From Aquimarina sp. Aq107 (GTDB taxonomy: Bacteria > Bacteroidota > Bacteroidia > Flavobacteriales > Flavobacteriaceae), in assembly GCF_943733665.1 (NCBI RefSeq), contig NZ_OX030782.1:3272501-3336500 (forward strand): 64,000 bases of DNA. Reading direction: 5' to 3'. Made by a program: the position numbers and the translations under genes. The notes under the pieces are model-generated. The model did not search any database. It had not been told where the DNA came from and saw only the letters and a program-made list of their open reading frames with translations. Below, piece by piece: positions 19,563 through 29,305 of the stretch. Each line of letters opens with the position of its first letter. The stretch's first letter is position 1.

Positions 19563-20492
19563 ATGAAAGATATTTCGATTATACTAATCAATTACAATTC
19601 TTCTTCTTTTACTATAGATTGCATTAAGTCAATTATAGAGAAAACATCAAACGACATATCTTATGAATTTATTGTAGTTGATAACGCCTCAGAATTAGAT
19701 GATTATCTTCTATTGGACAAAAAGATTAAAGAATTACAAGTCTCAAATCTAAAACTAATCCAAAGTAAGTATAATACTGGTTTTGGAGGAGGAAATATGC
19801 ACGGAATACAATTTTCTAATGGAAAATATTACGCTTTCGTTAATAACGATACCATCCTACAAAATGATTGCCTAAATATTGTTTTTAATTTTCTAGAAAA
19901 AACGGAAGATGCATCAATATGTGCTCCTCAACAGTATAATGAACAAGGAGAGGTACAAAAGTCATTTGATCATTTTCTTTCTTTGCGTAGAGAATTATTT
20001 GGAAGAAAGTTATTAGAGAAACTTAACCCAACAAAATATCCTAAGAGAAAGAAAATCTATGATACTCCCGTTAAAGTACAAAGTGTACCTGGATCATTTT
20101 TAGTTGTTTCGGCAGATGCTTTCGAAAAAGTTGGAGGTTTTGATACTAATATATTTTTATATTACGAAGAAACAGATCTTTGCTATAGAATTTCGAAGAA
20201 CATATCAAATGGTCTTTGTTATCTTGTTCCGCAGGGTCGTTACACTCATTTTAAGGGACAAAGTACTCAGAAAAGTATAGCCATTAAAAAGGAATTAAAA
20301 ATTTCGCTATTATATGTTCTTAGAAAAAACTCTGGATACATAGCCTATCAGGTATTAAGATCTTGGTTAACCTTTAAGTTCTTTTTTAAATCTATTATTA
20401 AACCCAAAAACTTTTCTCTTTTTATACTTTTTCTAAAAGGCGCTTCTTTATCAGAGTCATTAAAATTAAAACAAACAATTGCAAGAAAGTAG
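19563..20492 (+). CDS. Glycosyltransferase family 2 (rhamnosyltransferase-like)
   Basis: 309 residues. The GT-A domain has ISIILINYNSSSFTIDCI, VVDNASELDD and FVNNDTIL, the last replacing the usual D.D metal site as in many rhamnosyltransferases. The later FLYYEETDLCYRI carries the catalytic acidic pair. The hydrophobic C-terminal 60 residues suggest membrane contact. Only one base separates it from the GT4 gene downstream, so the two form an operon. Role in LPS core or O-antigen assembly is inferred. Confidence 0.86.
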   Translation: MKDISIILINYNSSSFTIDCIKSIIEKTSNDISYEFIVVDNASELDDYLLLDKKIKELQVSNLKLIQSKYNTGFGGGNMHGIQFSNGKYYAFVNNDTILQNDCLNIVFNFLEKTEDASICAPQQYNEQGEVQKSFDHFLSLRRELFGRKLLEKLNPTKYPKRKKIYDTPVKVQSVPGSFLVVSADAFEKVGGFDTNIFLYYEETDLCYRISKNISNGLCYLVPQGRYTHFKGQSTQKSIAIKKELKISLLYVLRKNSGYIAYQVLRSWLTFKFFFKSIIKPKNFSLFILFLKGASLSESLKLKQTIARK

Positions 20493-20493
20493 T

Positions 20494-21600
20494 ATGCATA
20501 TTTTACATTTATCTGCTGTTAAAAACTGGGGTGGTGGCGAAAACCATATAGAAAACTTATGCTCTGAGCTAGCGTTATCAAATCCTGAAGTAAGGAATAC
20601 AATTTTTTGTGTAAAAAATGGTGCATTTCATAAAAGATTAAAAAAAACCAAATTAAATTTTATTCCTGCTACTCTATGGCCAAAATTTGATCCTAGATTT
20701 TTTATAAAATTAGGTCAAGTATGCAAAAAACAAAAAGTAGACATCATCCACATTCATGATCCTAGTGCTATATTACTAGCCATTTTAGCAGATAAATTTT
20801 ATAAACTACCTCCATTTGTTTTTAGTAAAAAAACTTCTTTTCCTATTAAACAACGTAAAAAGACATTGTACAAGTACAACTATACTAAAATTAAAAAAGT
20901 ACTTTGTGTATCCGAAGAAACTCAGAAAATTGCCTCTGTAGGAATTGAAGACCAGGAAAAACTAATTACTATTTACCATGGAACAAATCTAAAAACCAAA
21001 AGTACAGAAACACCTTTTTTACTTAGGGAGAAATACAATCTAGCAAGTGACAAAGTCATCATAGGAAACATAGCTAATCACATTAGAGCTAAACATTTAG
21101 ACACCTTAGTTGATGTTGTAGACAGTATTATTAATAAACAGAAAAGAAAAGAATTCTTCTTTATACAAATAGGTACGTTTACTGACAGAACTGAGGCTTT
21201 AAAAGAACGAATTAAAACATTAAATTTAGAAAACCATATAGAGTTTTTAGGATATACTCCAAATGCCTCTAACTTTTTACCACAATTTGATATAAGCCTT
21301 ATTACTTCTCAAAGCGAAGGTGTTCCTCAGGTGATATATGAATCTTTTTATCATAAAACTCCAGTAATAAGTACTGATGTGGGTGGAATTCCAGAAATTG
21401 TTGACCAAGATATTAATGGCTTATTAAGTCCTATGCATACTCCTGAAAGTCTTTCTAAACATATTATAGAACTTTCAGAAAACCCATTAAAACAAAAGAG
21501 TTTTGTTGATAAAGGGTATGAAAAACTTATTACAAAATTCACAACAGCTAATATGGCTAAGCAAACTTTAGAAGTTTATAAAAATATAATGCTGGATTAA
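20494..21600 (+). CDS. Glycosyltransferase family 4
   Basis: The ATG of MHILHLSAVKNWGGGENHI is used; a TTG five codons earlier overlaps the preceding gene. The product has 368 residues. The N-terminal domain has the glycine-rich loop NWGGGENH, and the C-terminal donor domain has IGNIANHIRAKHLDTLV and the EX7E stretch SEGVPQVIYESFYHKTPVISTDVGGIPEIV. It is a retaining GT-B enzyme that likely acts after or before the adjacent GT2 on the same glycan. Donor unknown. Confidence 0.88.
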   Translation: MHILHLSAVKNWGGGENHIENLCSELALSNPEVRNTIFCVKNGAFHKRLKKTKLNFIPATLWPKFDPRFFIKLGQVCKKQKVDIIHIHDPSAILLAILADKFYKLPPFVFSKKTSFPIKQRKKTLYKYNYTKIKKVLCVSEETQKIASVGIEDQEKLITIYHGTNLKTKSTETPFLLREKYNLASDKVIIGNIANHIRAKHLDTLVDVVDSIINKQKRKEFFFIQIGTFTDRTEALKERIKTLNLENHIEFLGYTPNASNFLPQFDISLITSQSEGVPQVIYESFYHKTPVISTDVGGIPEIVDQDINGLLSPMHTPESLSKHIIELSENPLKQKSFVDKGYEKLITKFTTANMAKQTLEVYKNIMLD

Positions 21601-21711
21601 TAATAAGTATCATCTAACTATAATTGTCTATACAGTAAGATTAAAATATCTATAAACAAGAATTAACTTAATGTATTGATGTAGAAAATATAATTCTAAA
21701 ATTCAACTAGA

Positions 21712-22281
21712 ATGGAAGATCAAAGAGAAGAAATACAAAAAACAATAGATACTCTTAAAAAAGGAGGACTTATTCTATATCCAACAGATACTGTTTGGGG
21801 AATTGGATGTGACGCAACCAATGCAGAGGCAGTTGACAAGATATACGCTTTAAAGCAAAGAGCAGATAGTAAGGCAATGTTATGTCTAGTTAGTGATTTC
21901 AAGATGCTTCAGCAATATGTGGAAGAGGTTCCTGAGGTTGCTTATGACATATTAAAATATGCTTCTAAAGCGACAACAATAATTTACGACAGACCACTAA
22001 GAGTCGCAGAAAACCTAATTGCAGCGGATAATACACTCGGAATTAGAGTTGCTCGTGACCCTTTTTGCGGAAAGTTAATCCGAAAATTCAAAAGACCAAT
22101 CGTTTCTACTTCTGCTAATATTAGTGGAAAATCCACTCCTCGCAACCTAAAAGAAATAAGCAAAGAGATTTTGGAAGGCGTTGACTATGTTGTAAATTTG
22201 CCGTTGAAAAATAAAGATGCTAAACCTTCTTCAATTATAAAAATAGGTGGTGATAGCACAGTGAAAATTATCAGGAAGTAA
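21712..22281 (+). CDS. L-threonylcarbamoyladenylate synthase (YrdC/Sua5 family)
   Basis: 189 residues, a stand-alone YrdC domain without the Sua5 tail. KKGGLILYPTDTVWGIGCDATN and LGIRVARDPFCGKLI, with RPIVSTSANISGKSTP, are family signatures. It makes threonylcarbamoyl-AMP from Thr, bicarbonate and ATP for t6A37 on ANN-reading tRNAs. It is eight bases upstream of the CCA/poly(A) polymerase-family gene, so both act in tRNA maturation. Start fits the family. Confidence 0.93.
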   Translation: MEDQREEIQKTIDTLKKGGLILYPTDTVWGIGCDATNAEAVDKIYALKQRADSKAMLCLVSDFKMLQQYVEEVPEVAYDILKYASKATTIIYDRPLRVAENLIAADNTLGIRVARDPFCGKLIRKFKRPIVSTSANISGKSTPRNLKEISKEILEGVDYVVNLPLKNKDAKPSSIIKIGGDSTVKIIRK

Positions 22282-22289
22282 ATTGATTC

Positions 22290-23711
22290 ATGTCGGAAGC
22301 GAAAAATTATAAAAAAGCATTACAACATTCTGTTTTTAATACTATTACCAAAGCAGCATCTAATCTTCAATTAGAAAGCTATGTTATCGGAGGTTTTGTT
22401 AGAGATCATATTTTGCAAAGGGGAACCGCAAAAGATATCGATATTGTAGCCGTAGGTAGCGGAATTGAATTGGCAAAAGAAGTTTCTAAATTACTTCCTG
22501 GGAATCCAAAAATTCAAATCTTTAAGACCTATGGAACGGCTATGTTAAAAGCTAATGACATAGAAGTCGAGTTTGTAGGTGCCAGAAAAGAATCTTATCA
22601 AGAAAATAGTAGAAACCCAGTTGTCGAAAATGGCACATTACAAGATGACCAGAACCGAAGAGATTTTACTATCAATGCCTTAGCACTAAACCTTTCTGAA
22701 GATACATTTGGTGATATTTTAGATCCTTTTAATGGACTAGAAGATCTAAAGTCCAAAATTATTCGTACACCTTTAGATCCAGATATAACCTATTCTGATG
22801 ATCCTCTTAGAATGATGAGGGCAATTCGTTTTGCTACACAACTCAATTTCAAGATTGAACCAACATCGTTAAAAGCGATAACAAAAAATAAAGATAGAAT
22901 TAAAATCATCACCAAAGAACGAATTGTTGATGAACTAAATAAAATATTACTTAGCGAAAAACCATCGGTAGGTTTTCTTTTACTAGAACAGACAGGATTA
23001 TTACCTTATATTTTGCCTGAATTAATGGCTCTAAAAGGCATTGATGAAGTAGAAGGACAAAAACATAAAGATAATTTCTATCATACCTTAGAAGTTGTAG
23101 ATAATATATCCGAAAACACAGATGATCTTTGGCTGCGTTGGGCTGCGTTATTACATGATATAGGAAAAGCTCCTACAAAAAGATTTAGTAAAAAAGTAGG
23201 ATGGACATTTCACGGTCACGAATTTGTAGGTTCTAAAATGGTATTTAAACTATTTAAACGCTTAAAAATGCCTTTGAATGACAAAATGAAGTTTGTTCAG
23301 AAAATGGTGTTAATGAGTTCTCGCCCTATTGTTATTGCATCAAATGTAACAGATTCTGCGGTAAGAAGGTTGGTGTTTGATGCTGGTGATTATATAGAGG
23401 AATTAATGACCCTTTGCGAAGCTGATATTACCACCAAAAACCCTAAACGCTTTAAAAAATACCACAATAACTTTAAGATCGTTAGACAAAAAATGGTTGA
23501 GGTAGAAGAGCGTGATCATGTTCGTAATTTTCAACCTCCAGTAAGTGGAGAAGAAATCATGAAAACGTTTAATATTAAGCCATCGCGCGAAATTGGAATT
23601 ATAAAGGAAGCCATTAAAGAAGCTATTTTGGAGGGTGAAATACCAAATGAACATGAAGCTGCTTATCAATTTATGATTAATAAAGGAGAAGAACTAGGCT
23701 TAAAAAAATAA
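22290..23711 (+). CDS. CCA tRNA nucleotidyltransferase / poly(A) polymerase family with HD domain
   Basis: 473 residues. The nucleotidyltransferase head has [23 protein letters not shown] with the D.D metal pair (DIDIV), then [11 protein letters not shown] and the RNA-binding helices ([15 protein letters not shown]). An HD phosphohydrolase domain follows ([20 protein letters not shown]). It most likely adds or repairs the 3-prime CCA of tRNAs. It shares a transcription unit with the YrdC-family gene. Confidence 0.93.
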   Translation: MSEAKNYKKALQHSVFNTITKAASNLQLESYVIGGFVRDHILQRGTAKDIDIVAVGSGIELAKEVSKLLPGNPKIQIFKTYGTAMLKANDIEVEFVGARKESYQENSRNPVVENGTLQDDQNRRDFTINALALNLSEDTFGDILDPFNGLEDLKSKIIRTPLDPDITYSDDPLRMMRAIRFATQLNFKIEPTSLKAITKNKDRIKIITKERIVDELNKILLSEKPSVGFLLLEQTGLLPYILPELMALKGIDEVEGQKHKDNFYHTLEVVDNISENTDDLWLRWAALLHDIGKAPTKRFSKKVGWTFHGHEFVGSKMVFKLFKRLKMPLNDKMKFVQKMVLMSSRPIVIASNVTDSAVRRLVFDAGDYIEELMTLCEADITTKNPKRFKKYHNNFKIVRQKMVEVEERDHVRNFQPPVSGEEIMKTFNIKPSREIGIIKEAIKEAILEGEIPNEHEAAYQFMINKGEELGLKK

Positions 23712-23742
23712 CTAAGACACTTATAATCTTTAGTAGAAACAT

Positions 23743-24771
23743 ATGAAAAAATATTTCAGGCCACTTGTCATTACATCGGTTGTACTTATATATTTAATCA
23801 TAATTGCTGGAGCAGTTGTTAGAATGACAGGATCCGGAATGGGATGTCCCGATTGGCCTAAATGCTTTGGGTATTATATTCCCCCTACGGATGAAGCTCA
23901 GATCCAATGGAAAGCTAATTATGAATATGAAAAAGGGTTTATAGTGATATTGGATGAAGAATTAAGAATAGCAACTAGAGACTTCTCATCTACTTCTGCG
24001 TACAACCCTGATAATTGGGAACCCTATACCAAACATGATTATGCTAAATTTAATGTATGGCATACTTGGATTGAATATATCAACAGACTTGTTACAGTAC
24101 TTTCTGGAATCCCAATTTTATTAATGTTTATCCTGTCGTTGCGATTTTGGAAAGAAAATCGTAAAATACCCATATATGCGGGTATTACAATTATTGCAAT
24201 GGCCTTTCAGGCTTGGTTAGGGAAAATTGTAGTCGATTCTAATTTACTACCACTTAGAATTACTGTCCATATGTTGGTTGCTTTCATTATTCTAGCAATA
24301 TTGTTATATGTATTATTCTTAACAAGAGAAAAAATCACATCCATTAAGTTCGGAACTACATTTAAAAACATATTACTTTTTTCTACTATACTTACACTAA
24401 TACAAGTGGCGTTAGGAACTCAGGTAAGACAATATGTTGATGAACAAATTAAAATTGTTGGAGAGCATACAAAATCCGAATGGTTAAGCCCTCCTACTTT
24501 CACCTTCTATATACACAGATCATTTTCCATATTAATTGTTTTAATAAATACTTGGCTTCTTTGGTATAATAAAAAAATGCAATTAGGAATATCTAAATTA
24601 AATTGGGTTATAGGATTAATCGGTTTAGAAGCATTAACCGGAATATTAATGTATTATTTTGATTTCCCTTTTCTATCACAACCCTTGCACTTGGTTATAT
24701 CATCCTTATTATTTGGTGTACAGTTTTATATCATATTAGAGGTGTTTAAAAATAAAGTTATTGAAGCTTAA
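23743..24771 (+). CDS. ctaA: Heme A synthase (CtaA/COX15)
   Basis: 342 residues with eight predicted membrane helices. The signature after helix 1, VRMTGSGMGCPDWPKCFG, contains the conserved Cys pair, and heme-ligand histidines are in the HTWIEYINR, HMLVAF, HRSFS and HLVIS helices. It oxidises heme O to heme A for cytochrome c oxidase. The gene lies 31 bases after the CCA-family gene; no cytochrome oxidase genes are in the window. Confidence 0.93.
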   Translation: MKKYFRPLVITSVVLIYLIIIAGAVVRMTGSGMGCPDWPKCFGYYIPPTDEAQIQWKANYEYEKGFIVILDEELRIATRDFSSTSAYNPDNWEPYTKHDYAKFNVWHTWIEYINRLVTVLSGIPILLMFILSLRFWKENRKIPIYAGITIIAMAFQAWLGKIVVDSNLLPLRITVHMLVAFIILAILLYVLFLTREKITSIKFGTTFKNILLFSTILTLIQVALGTQVRQYVDEQIKIVGEHTKSEWLSPPTFTFYIHRSFSILIVLINTWLLWYNKKMQLGISKLNWVIGLIGLEALTGILMYYFDFPFLSQPLHLVISSLLFGVQFYIILEVFKNKVIEA

Positions 24772-24799
24772 AATTTTAAAATAGTCACGAACAAGTTTG

Positions 24800-24807
24800 T
24801 ATCTTTG
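24800..24807 (+). promoter_or_regulatory. Putative -7 box (TATCTTTG) for the 24828 gene
   Basis: A full match to TAnnTTTG, 20 bases before the start codon. No TTG at the expected -33 distance. Confidence 0.45.
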
Positions 24808-24827
24808 CCAATCCAAATTAATCAAGA

Positions 24828-25337
24828 ATGATTTACCGTTTCAGAATTATCCTGGATACAGAAGAAGATGTATTTAGAGATATCGAAATCGAACAAGATG
24901 CTACTTTAGAGCAGTTCCATAATGTCATCAACCAATCTTTTGGTTTTGATGGTATGGAAATGGCATCTTTTTACACCAGTGATGAGCAATGGAATCAAGG
25001 AGAAGAGATATCTCTTTTTGACATGAGTGATGGCAATCAGCCAGTAAGATTAATGAATGAAACAACACTTAATGATGTAGTTCATGAAGCTTCTCCAAGA
25101 TTAATATACATATATGATTTTTTAAGCATGTGGACGTTTTTAGTAGAGCTTGCCGAAATTGCAGAATATGAAAATGGACGAGAGTACCCGAATGTTATGT
25201 TCGTTCACGGACAAATTCCTGACAATGCTCCCGATAAAGAATTTAAAGCTGATGATTTAGACCAAAATAGTGATGACGAAGGTTTCTTAGACCTTGATGA
25301 CTATGACGAATTAGGATTTGACGAACATTGGAATTAA
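24828..25337 (+). CDS. pRiA4b ORF-3-like (IS1096 TnpR-like) domain protein
   Basis: 169 residues. IYRFRIILDTEEDVFRDIEI and LEQFHNVINQSFGFDGMEMASFYTSD are the conserved core of the plasmid pRiA4b ORF-3-like family, a ubiquitin-like fold. The C-terminal 45 residues are very acidic. The database name refers to a passenger gene of IS1096, but there is no transposase or terminal repeat here; in flavobacteria it is a core chromosomal gene. It is 12 bases upstream of the nucleoid-associated protein gene and probably co-transcribed. Biochemical role unknown. Confidence 0.8.
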   Translation: MIYRFRIILDTEEDVFRDIEIEQDATLEQFHNVINQSFGFDGMEMASFYTSDEQWNQGEEISLFDMSDGNQPVRLMNETTLNDVVHEASPRLIYIYDFLSMWTFLVELAEIAEYENGREYPNVMFVHGQIPDNAPDKEFKADDLDQNSDDEGFLDLDDYDELGFDEHWN

Positions 25338-25349
25338 AACTAAAAGAAT

Positions 25350-26408
25350 ATGATCAACTTATATAGTACCCAGATTGAATCTCTTTCGATTCATAAAATA
25401 GGAAACAAAAGTAGAAACGAGAACATATTTCTTTCTGACGCTCCTTATGCACTTAATGATGAATTAACTGCGCTATTAAAGGAGTATTTCTTTAAGCCTT
25501 TTAGAGAAAAAGAAGAGAATTATTTCCAATTCGCCAATGAAGTTGATGTAGAATTTAATCCACTATATAAGATAGTTACCGAAATTTTTAACAACCCTGC
25601 ATCAGCACACGAAAAATCTAAAAGAATTGCTTCTTTATTATATGAGCAATCACAGCACCCGCATATCAAAAGTGGTGAAGTATATGTTGTTTATCTAGAT
25701 AATCTTACCATAGATAATGAAAAAACTTCTGCTGTTGGAATTTTTAAATCAGAATTAAAATATGATTTCCTTCAATTCGAAGAAAAAGGAACCAACATCG
25801 CACTATTACACCAACAAGGAGTTAACCTTAATAAACTTGATAAAGGTTGTTTAATCTTTAATCATAAAAAAGAAGAAGGCTATAAAATTCTTTCTGTAGA
25901 TTCTAATCGTTATGATACTAAATATTGGTTAGAACATTTCTTAGGAGTAGAAGCATTTGAAGATGAAAACTTTTATACGAAAAAGTATATGAAGTTCTGT
26001 CAGGATTTTGCAAAGGACGTAGTATTACCAGCAGAAGACAAGAAAGAAGAAGTGATGTTTATGAACCGAGCTGTAAATCACTTTGCAAAAAATGACACCT
26101 TCGAAGAATCTGCTTTTCTTAACGAAGTAATTGATAATCCAGACCTAATTCCAGAATTTAAACATTATAAGACAGAGAAAGCTCCAAAATATCATATAGA
26201 AGACCTTACAGAATTTCCTATTGCTAACACAGCGGTTTCCGCGGCAAGAAAAAAGATTAAAAACACTATTAATCTAGATACTAATATTCAAATTAAAATG
26301 GATTTCATCAATCCAGAATCTGCAGAAAAATTTGTAGAAAAAGGTTGGGACGAAGAAAAACAAATGTATTATTACTTGGTTTATTTTAATAAAGAACAGA
26401 AGGATTAA
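25350..26408 (+). CDS. Nucleoid-associated protein (NdpA/YejK family)
   Basis: 352 residues with no signal peptide. The N-terminal ESLSIHKIGNKSRNENIFLSD and the central GEVYVVYLDNLTIDNEKTSAVGIFKSE stretch match the 37-kDa nucleoid-associated protein family, which binds DNA in a spermidine-like fraction in E. coli. The C-terminal third is basic and alternates with acidic patches. It follows the pRiA4b-like gene in one unit. Confidence 0.87.
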   Translation: MINLYSTQIESLSIHKIGNKSRNENIFLSDAPYALNDELTALLKEYFFKPFREKEENYFQFANEVDVEFNPLYKIVTEIFNNPASAHEKSKRIASLLYEQSQHPHIKSGEVYVVYLDNLTIDNEKTSAVGIFKSELKYDFLQFEEKGTNIALLHQQGVNLNKLDKGCLIFNHKKEEGYKILSVDSNRYDTKYWLEHFLGVEAFEDENFYTKKYMKFCQDFAKDVVLPAEDKKEEVMFMNRAVNHFAKNDTFEESAFLNEVIDNPDLIPEFKHYKTEKAPKYHIEDLTEFPIANTAVSAARKKIKNTINLDTNIQIKMDFINPESAEKFVEKGWDEEKQMYYYLVYFNKEQKD

Positions 26409-26427
26409 TATAGCGCTAGGTTAAGTA

Positions 26428-27123
26428 TTATCTCGAACTTTTTGTACTAAAAATAAGGTCTGTATTTACTTCTGTAATTGATTTGTCAGAATTTTCAATA
26501 AAATCACTTAAAAAGATCTTCTCGTCATCCTTGTTAATAGGTTTTGGTTCTTCTATTATAGAATCCCCTACCAATCTATTTTGATAATAAATTAATGGTG
26601 ATAATTTAATTACTCCACTTTCTTTAATATATGTTCCAGTAGTTTTGATAAAACGTTCACCATATTCTCCATAGTCCTCATAAGTAAATATATTTTCTCT
26701 TAAATCCAATGCCTTATATCCATTAGGTTTTGTATGCAGAAAACTTTTTACAAAATCCTCATGTCTAGGTTTACTAGAAACGTTATGGTAGTATAGAATA
26801 GGTTTTGTTCTTCGCGGATTATTAATACTATATTCAACTAATAATGAATCTCCTGAACGTTGAAATTGCCCAGTTTTATGAGCTCTATACTTTGACACAT
26901 AGGTTATGTTATCCACTTGATAAACAAATTTCACCATTAGATCATTTACTCCACCTCCAAAATCAGGAAGCCTTGGTTGAACTGGTCTTGAATAAAAAAC
27001 TAACGCCTCTACTTTTTCCGTTTTTTCAAAAGGATAAAACTTCGGAAGTTCAAAGTTATTCCACATCCAGATACAGGATATTAACAAAAATAAGCCACCA
27101 AAAACCCAAGGATTTATTTTCAT
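26428..27123 (-). CDS. Hypothetical membrane-anchored protein
   Basis: 231 residues. One N-terminal membrane helix (about 5-24, VFGGLFLLISCIWMW) is followed by a soluble, beta-rich region (VEALVFYSRPVQPRLPDFGGG, VKFVYQVDNITYVSKYRAH, SLLVEYSINNPRRTKPIL). The pattern of a short helix plus a domain with GDSLLVEYSINNPRRTK recalls DUF3592-like proteins, but the match is too weak to name. It stands alone, convergent with the nucleoid-associated gene. Confidence 0.6.
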   Translation of the reverse strand: MKINPWVFGGLFLLISCIWMWNNFELPKFYPFEKTEKVEALVFYSRPVQPRLPDFGGGVNDLMVKFVYQVDNITYVSKYRAHKTGQFQRSGDSLLVEYSINNPRRTKPILYYHNVSSKPRHEDFVKSFLHTKPNGYKALDLRENIFTYEDYGEYGERFIKTTGTYIKESGVIKLSPLIYYQNRLVGDSIIEEPKPINKDDEKIFLSDFIENSDKSITEVNTDLIFSTKSSR

Positions 27124-27438
27124 AAAGTTAAAGCTTTATTAATAGGTATCAATAATAATGCTAATGTTACAATTCTTTTAGAAAGAAGATTCGTTGATAG
27201 ATCAAAAATGAAAATGAAATTCATCTACTAAATCAAACAATTAGGACTTAATATTTTTATAAAAAACGCTAGTTAAACCATCTATTTATAATACTTTTGC
27301 CGCTTTATTTTTTTACAAAAACTAAAAAAACTTCATTTTCTGAGGTAACATTTTGTTATCTCGAGACACGTATATAAAAGCATAATAAATTTTATTAGAG
27401 TCAGTGTACTCTAAAATTTTTACTAATTAAAAGAAATT
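27124..27438. other. Divergent intergenic region, 315 bp
   Basis: No gene is seen. It holds a TACTTTTG -7 box (27292-27299) for the plus-strand VGIGT gene. Its 130-base leader has two hairpins: GAGGTAACA/TGTTATCTC (27342-27350 with 27354-27362, one wobble) and TTAGAGT/ACTCTAA (27395-27401 with 27408-27414). The left half, next to the minus-strand gene, shows nothing recognisable. Confidence 0.5.
27292..27299 (+). promoter_or_regulatory. Putative -7 box (TACTTTTG) for the VGIGT gene pair
   Basis: A full match to TAnnTTTG. It predicts a long leader of about 130 bases with two hairpins before the first VGIGT gene. Confidence 0.4.
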
Positions 27439-29247
27439 ATGAAAAAAATTAGAATCATATCATCTCTAATTCTTGGGATCGTTTTTAGTTCTTACGGACA
27501 GACTAATAAAATTGAAAATACCGGTAATGTAGGTATCGGAACTACAAGCCCTTCATCACCTTTGCAAATTAATTCAAATTCTGATAACGCTATAACACTT
27601 AAAACCTTAGACAACAAATGGTTATACACAAACTGGATTGATAACACCAATAAAAGAAGAACTTGGATGGGACTAGGTTCTGATTTATCATCATTTAATA
27701 TTACTACACAAAACGGAACTAATAAAATACTCTTTAACGGAGGTAATGTAGGTATTGGAACTACAAATCCAGCAAACATTTTGAGCATTGAAAAGAATCA
27801 AAATGGTTCTACTCTTCTAGAAATTAATAACAGTAATAGTGGTAATTCCGCAAGACGTGGAATCATAATAGGAGAAGGAACACCAGGGAAATCAGTTTAT
27901 CTATTATCTACTTCCTCTAATTATAACCAAGTAAATACTTGGGCCAATGCTGGTATTTTAGGAACTGATAGTCAATTATCAAACGGTTTAATTATGAGGT
28001 CTGCTTCAGGCAAAATAAGATTTCAACCAAATGGTATAAGTGATAAAATAGTCTTTGATGAGAATGGCAATGTAGGTATTGGAACTACAAATCCAGATGC
28101 AAAGCTCAGCATTTATCTGCCGAACGGAACAGCTTCTTATCCTACTATTTCTGATAGCGGTAATCTGTTCCTTAAATCAAGAAGTTCTAATAGTGGTATG
28201 GAGTTTGGTAATTCAGCTGGGTTTAATGATAGAAAAGCGTGGATCATAGCTAGGCATACCGATGTCTCTAATTATGGAAAATACTACTCTACTCTACACC
28301 TACAACCAGATGTAGGCGATAAATCACAATATAGAGGTGTCAGCATTGGATATGAAGCATCTACTCAACTACCTATTAACACTCACTTAGCAGTATCCGG
28401 TAACGTAGGTATCGGAACTACAGATCCCAATTTTGCATTAGACGTATCTGGAACATCCAAAGGAATAAAACTTGGAAATGCAACTGAAAATTTATTATTT
28501 AGAAATAATATTGGAGGAGCAAACGAGATTAGAAGTTACGGATTAGCATTAGAGATTGAAACGAGAGATACTCAAGATATTTCTTTTAATAGTAATAACG
28601 GAAATTCTAAATTAATGATTATTAAAGGGAATGGTAGTGGAATTGGTATTGGAACAACTACTCCCCAAGAAAAACTTCAAATAGCAAACGGATCAGTTTC
28701 GGTAGATTCTTCGGCAGACGGGAGTAGTGCTTTTGAATTTGGAAATAATTATGGACAAATTTATTACAACGCTCAAAGTACTGGAGAACAGAATAGAGGT
28801 GTTTATTTTCAAGAACAATTATCGAACAACAGAGGATTCCATTTTTTAAACTCTAATGGTGATAGACTATTAAAAATTAATGGAAATGGAAACGTTGGTA
28901 TCGGGACAAACACACCAGACGCCAAACTGGCTGTAAATGGCAATATCCATACTAAAGAAGTAAAAGTAGATTTAGTGGGATGGCCTGATTATGTATTCGA
29001 AGATAGTTACAACCTACCATCATTACAAGAAGTAGAAAATCATATATCAGAAAAAGGGCATTTAGAAAATATCCCTTCTGCAGCAGAAGTAATAGAAAAT
29101 GGTATCCAATTAGGGGAAATGAATAAAAAACTTCTTCAAAAAATAGAAGAATTAACCCTATATATGATTGAGCAGAATAAAGTTAATCAACAGCAACAAA
29201 AACAGATTAAAGAACTAAAAAATGCAATTGAAGAATTAAAAAAATAA
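27439..29247 (+). CDS. Exported VGIGT-repeat fibre-like protein (paralogue 1)
   Basis: 602 residues. A signal peptide (ending SSYGQ) is followed by at least six copies of a GNVGIGTTNPxxKL motif, spaced 50-120 residues apart and each starting a beta-rich unit, as in phage tail-fibre and trimeric spike proteins. The C-terminus has a conserved block (WPDYVFEDSYNLPSLQEVENH, GHLENIPSAAEVIENGIQLGEM) and a coiled coil of about 45 residues. That layout resembles a trimerising or self-chaperoning tail. There is no T9SS sorting domain. It is paired with a paralogue 58 bases downstream. Function unknown, probably a surface fibre. Confidence 0.75.
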   Translation: MKKIRIISSLILGIVFSSYGQTNKIENTGNVGIGTTSPSSPLQINSNSDNAITLKTLDNKWLYTNWIDNTNKRRTWMGLGSDLSSFNITTQNGTNKILFNGGNVGIGTTNPANILSIEKNQNGSTLLEINNSNSGNSARRGIIIGEGTPGKSVYLLSTSSNYNQVNTWANAGILGTDSQLSNGLIMRSASGKIRFQPNGISDKIVFDENGNVGIGTTNPDAKLSIYLPNGTASYPTISDSGNLFLKSRSSNSGMEFGNSAGFNDRKAWIIARHTDVSNYGKYYSTLHLQPDVGDKSQYRGVSIGYEASTQLPINTHLAVSGNVGIGTTDPNFALDVSGTSKGIKLGNATENLLFRNNIGGANEIRSYGLALEIETRDTQDISFNSNNGNSKLMIIKGNGSGIGIGTTTPQEKLQIANGSVSVDSSADGSSAFEFGNNYGQIYYNAQSTGEQNRGVYFQEQLSNNRGFHFLNSNGDRLLKINGNGNVGIGTNTPDAKLAVNGNIHTKEVKVDLVGWPDYVFEDSYNLPSLQEVENHISEKGHLENIPSAAEVIENGIQLGEMNKKLLQKIEELTLYMIEQNKVNQQQQKQIKELKNAIEELKK

Positions 29248-29305
29248 AACACTAAAATTTTATATAGTTACAATACTCTAAAACAGTATTCAATTAAAGA
29301 AAATT

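Noticed and set aside
24828..25337. Mobile element suggested by IS1096 passenger similarity
   Set aside because: No transposase, terminal repeats or target duplications are present, and the gene sits in a housekeeping operon.
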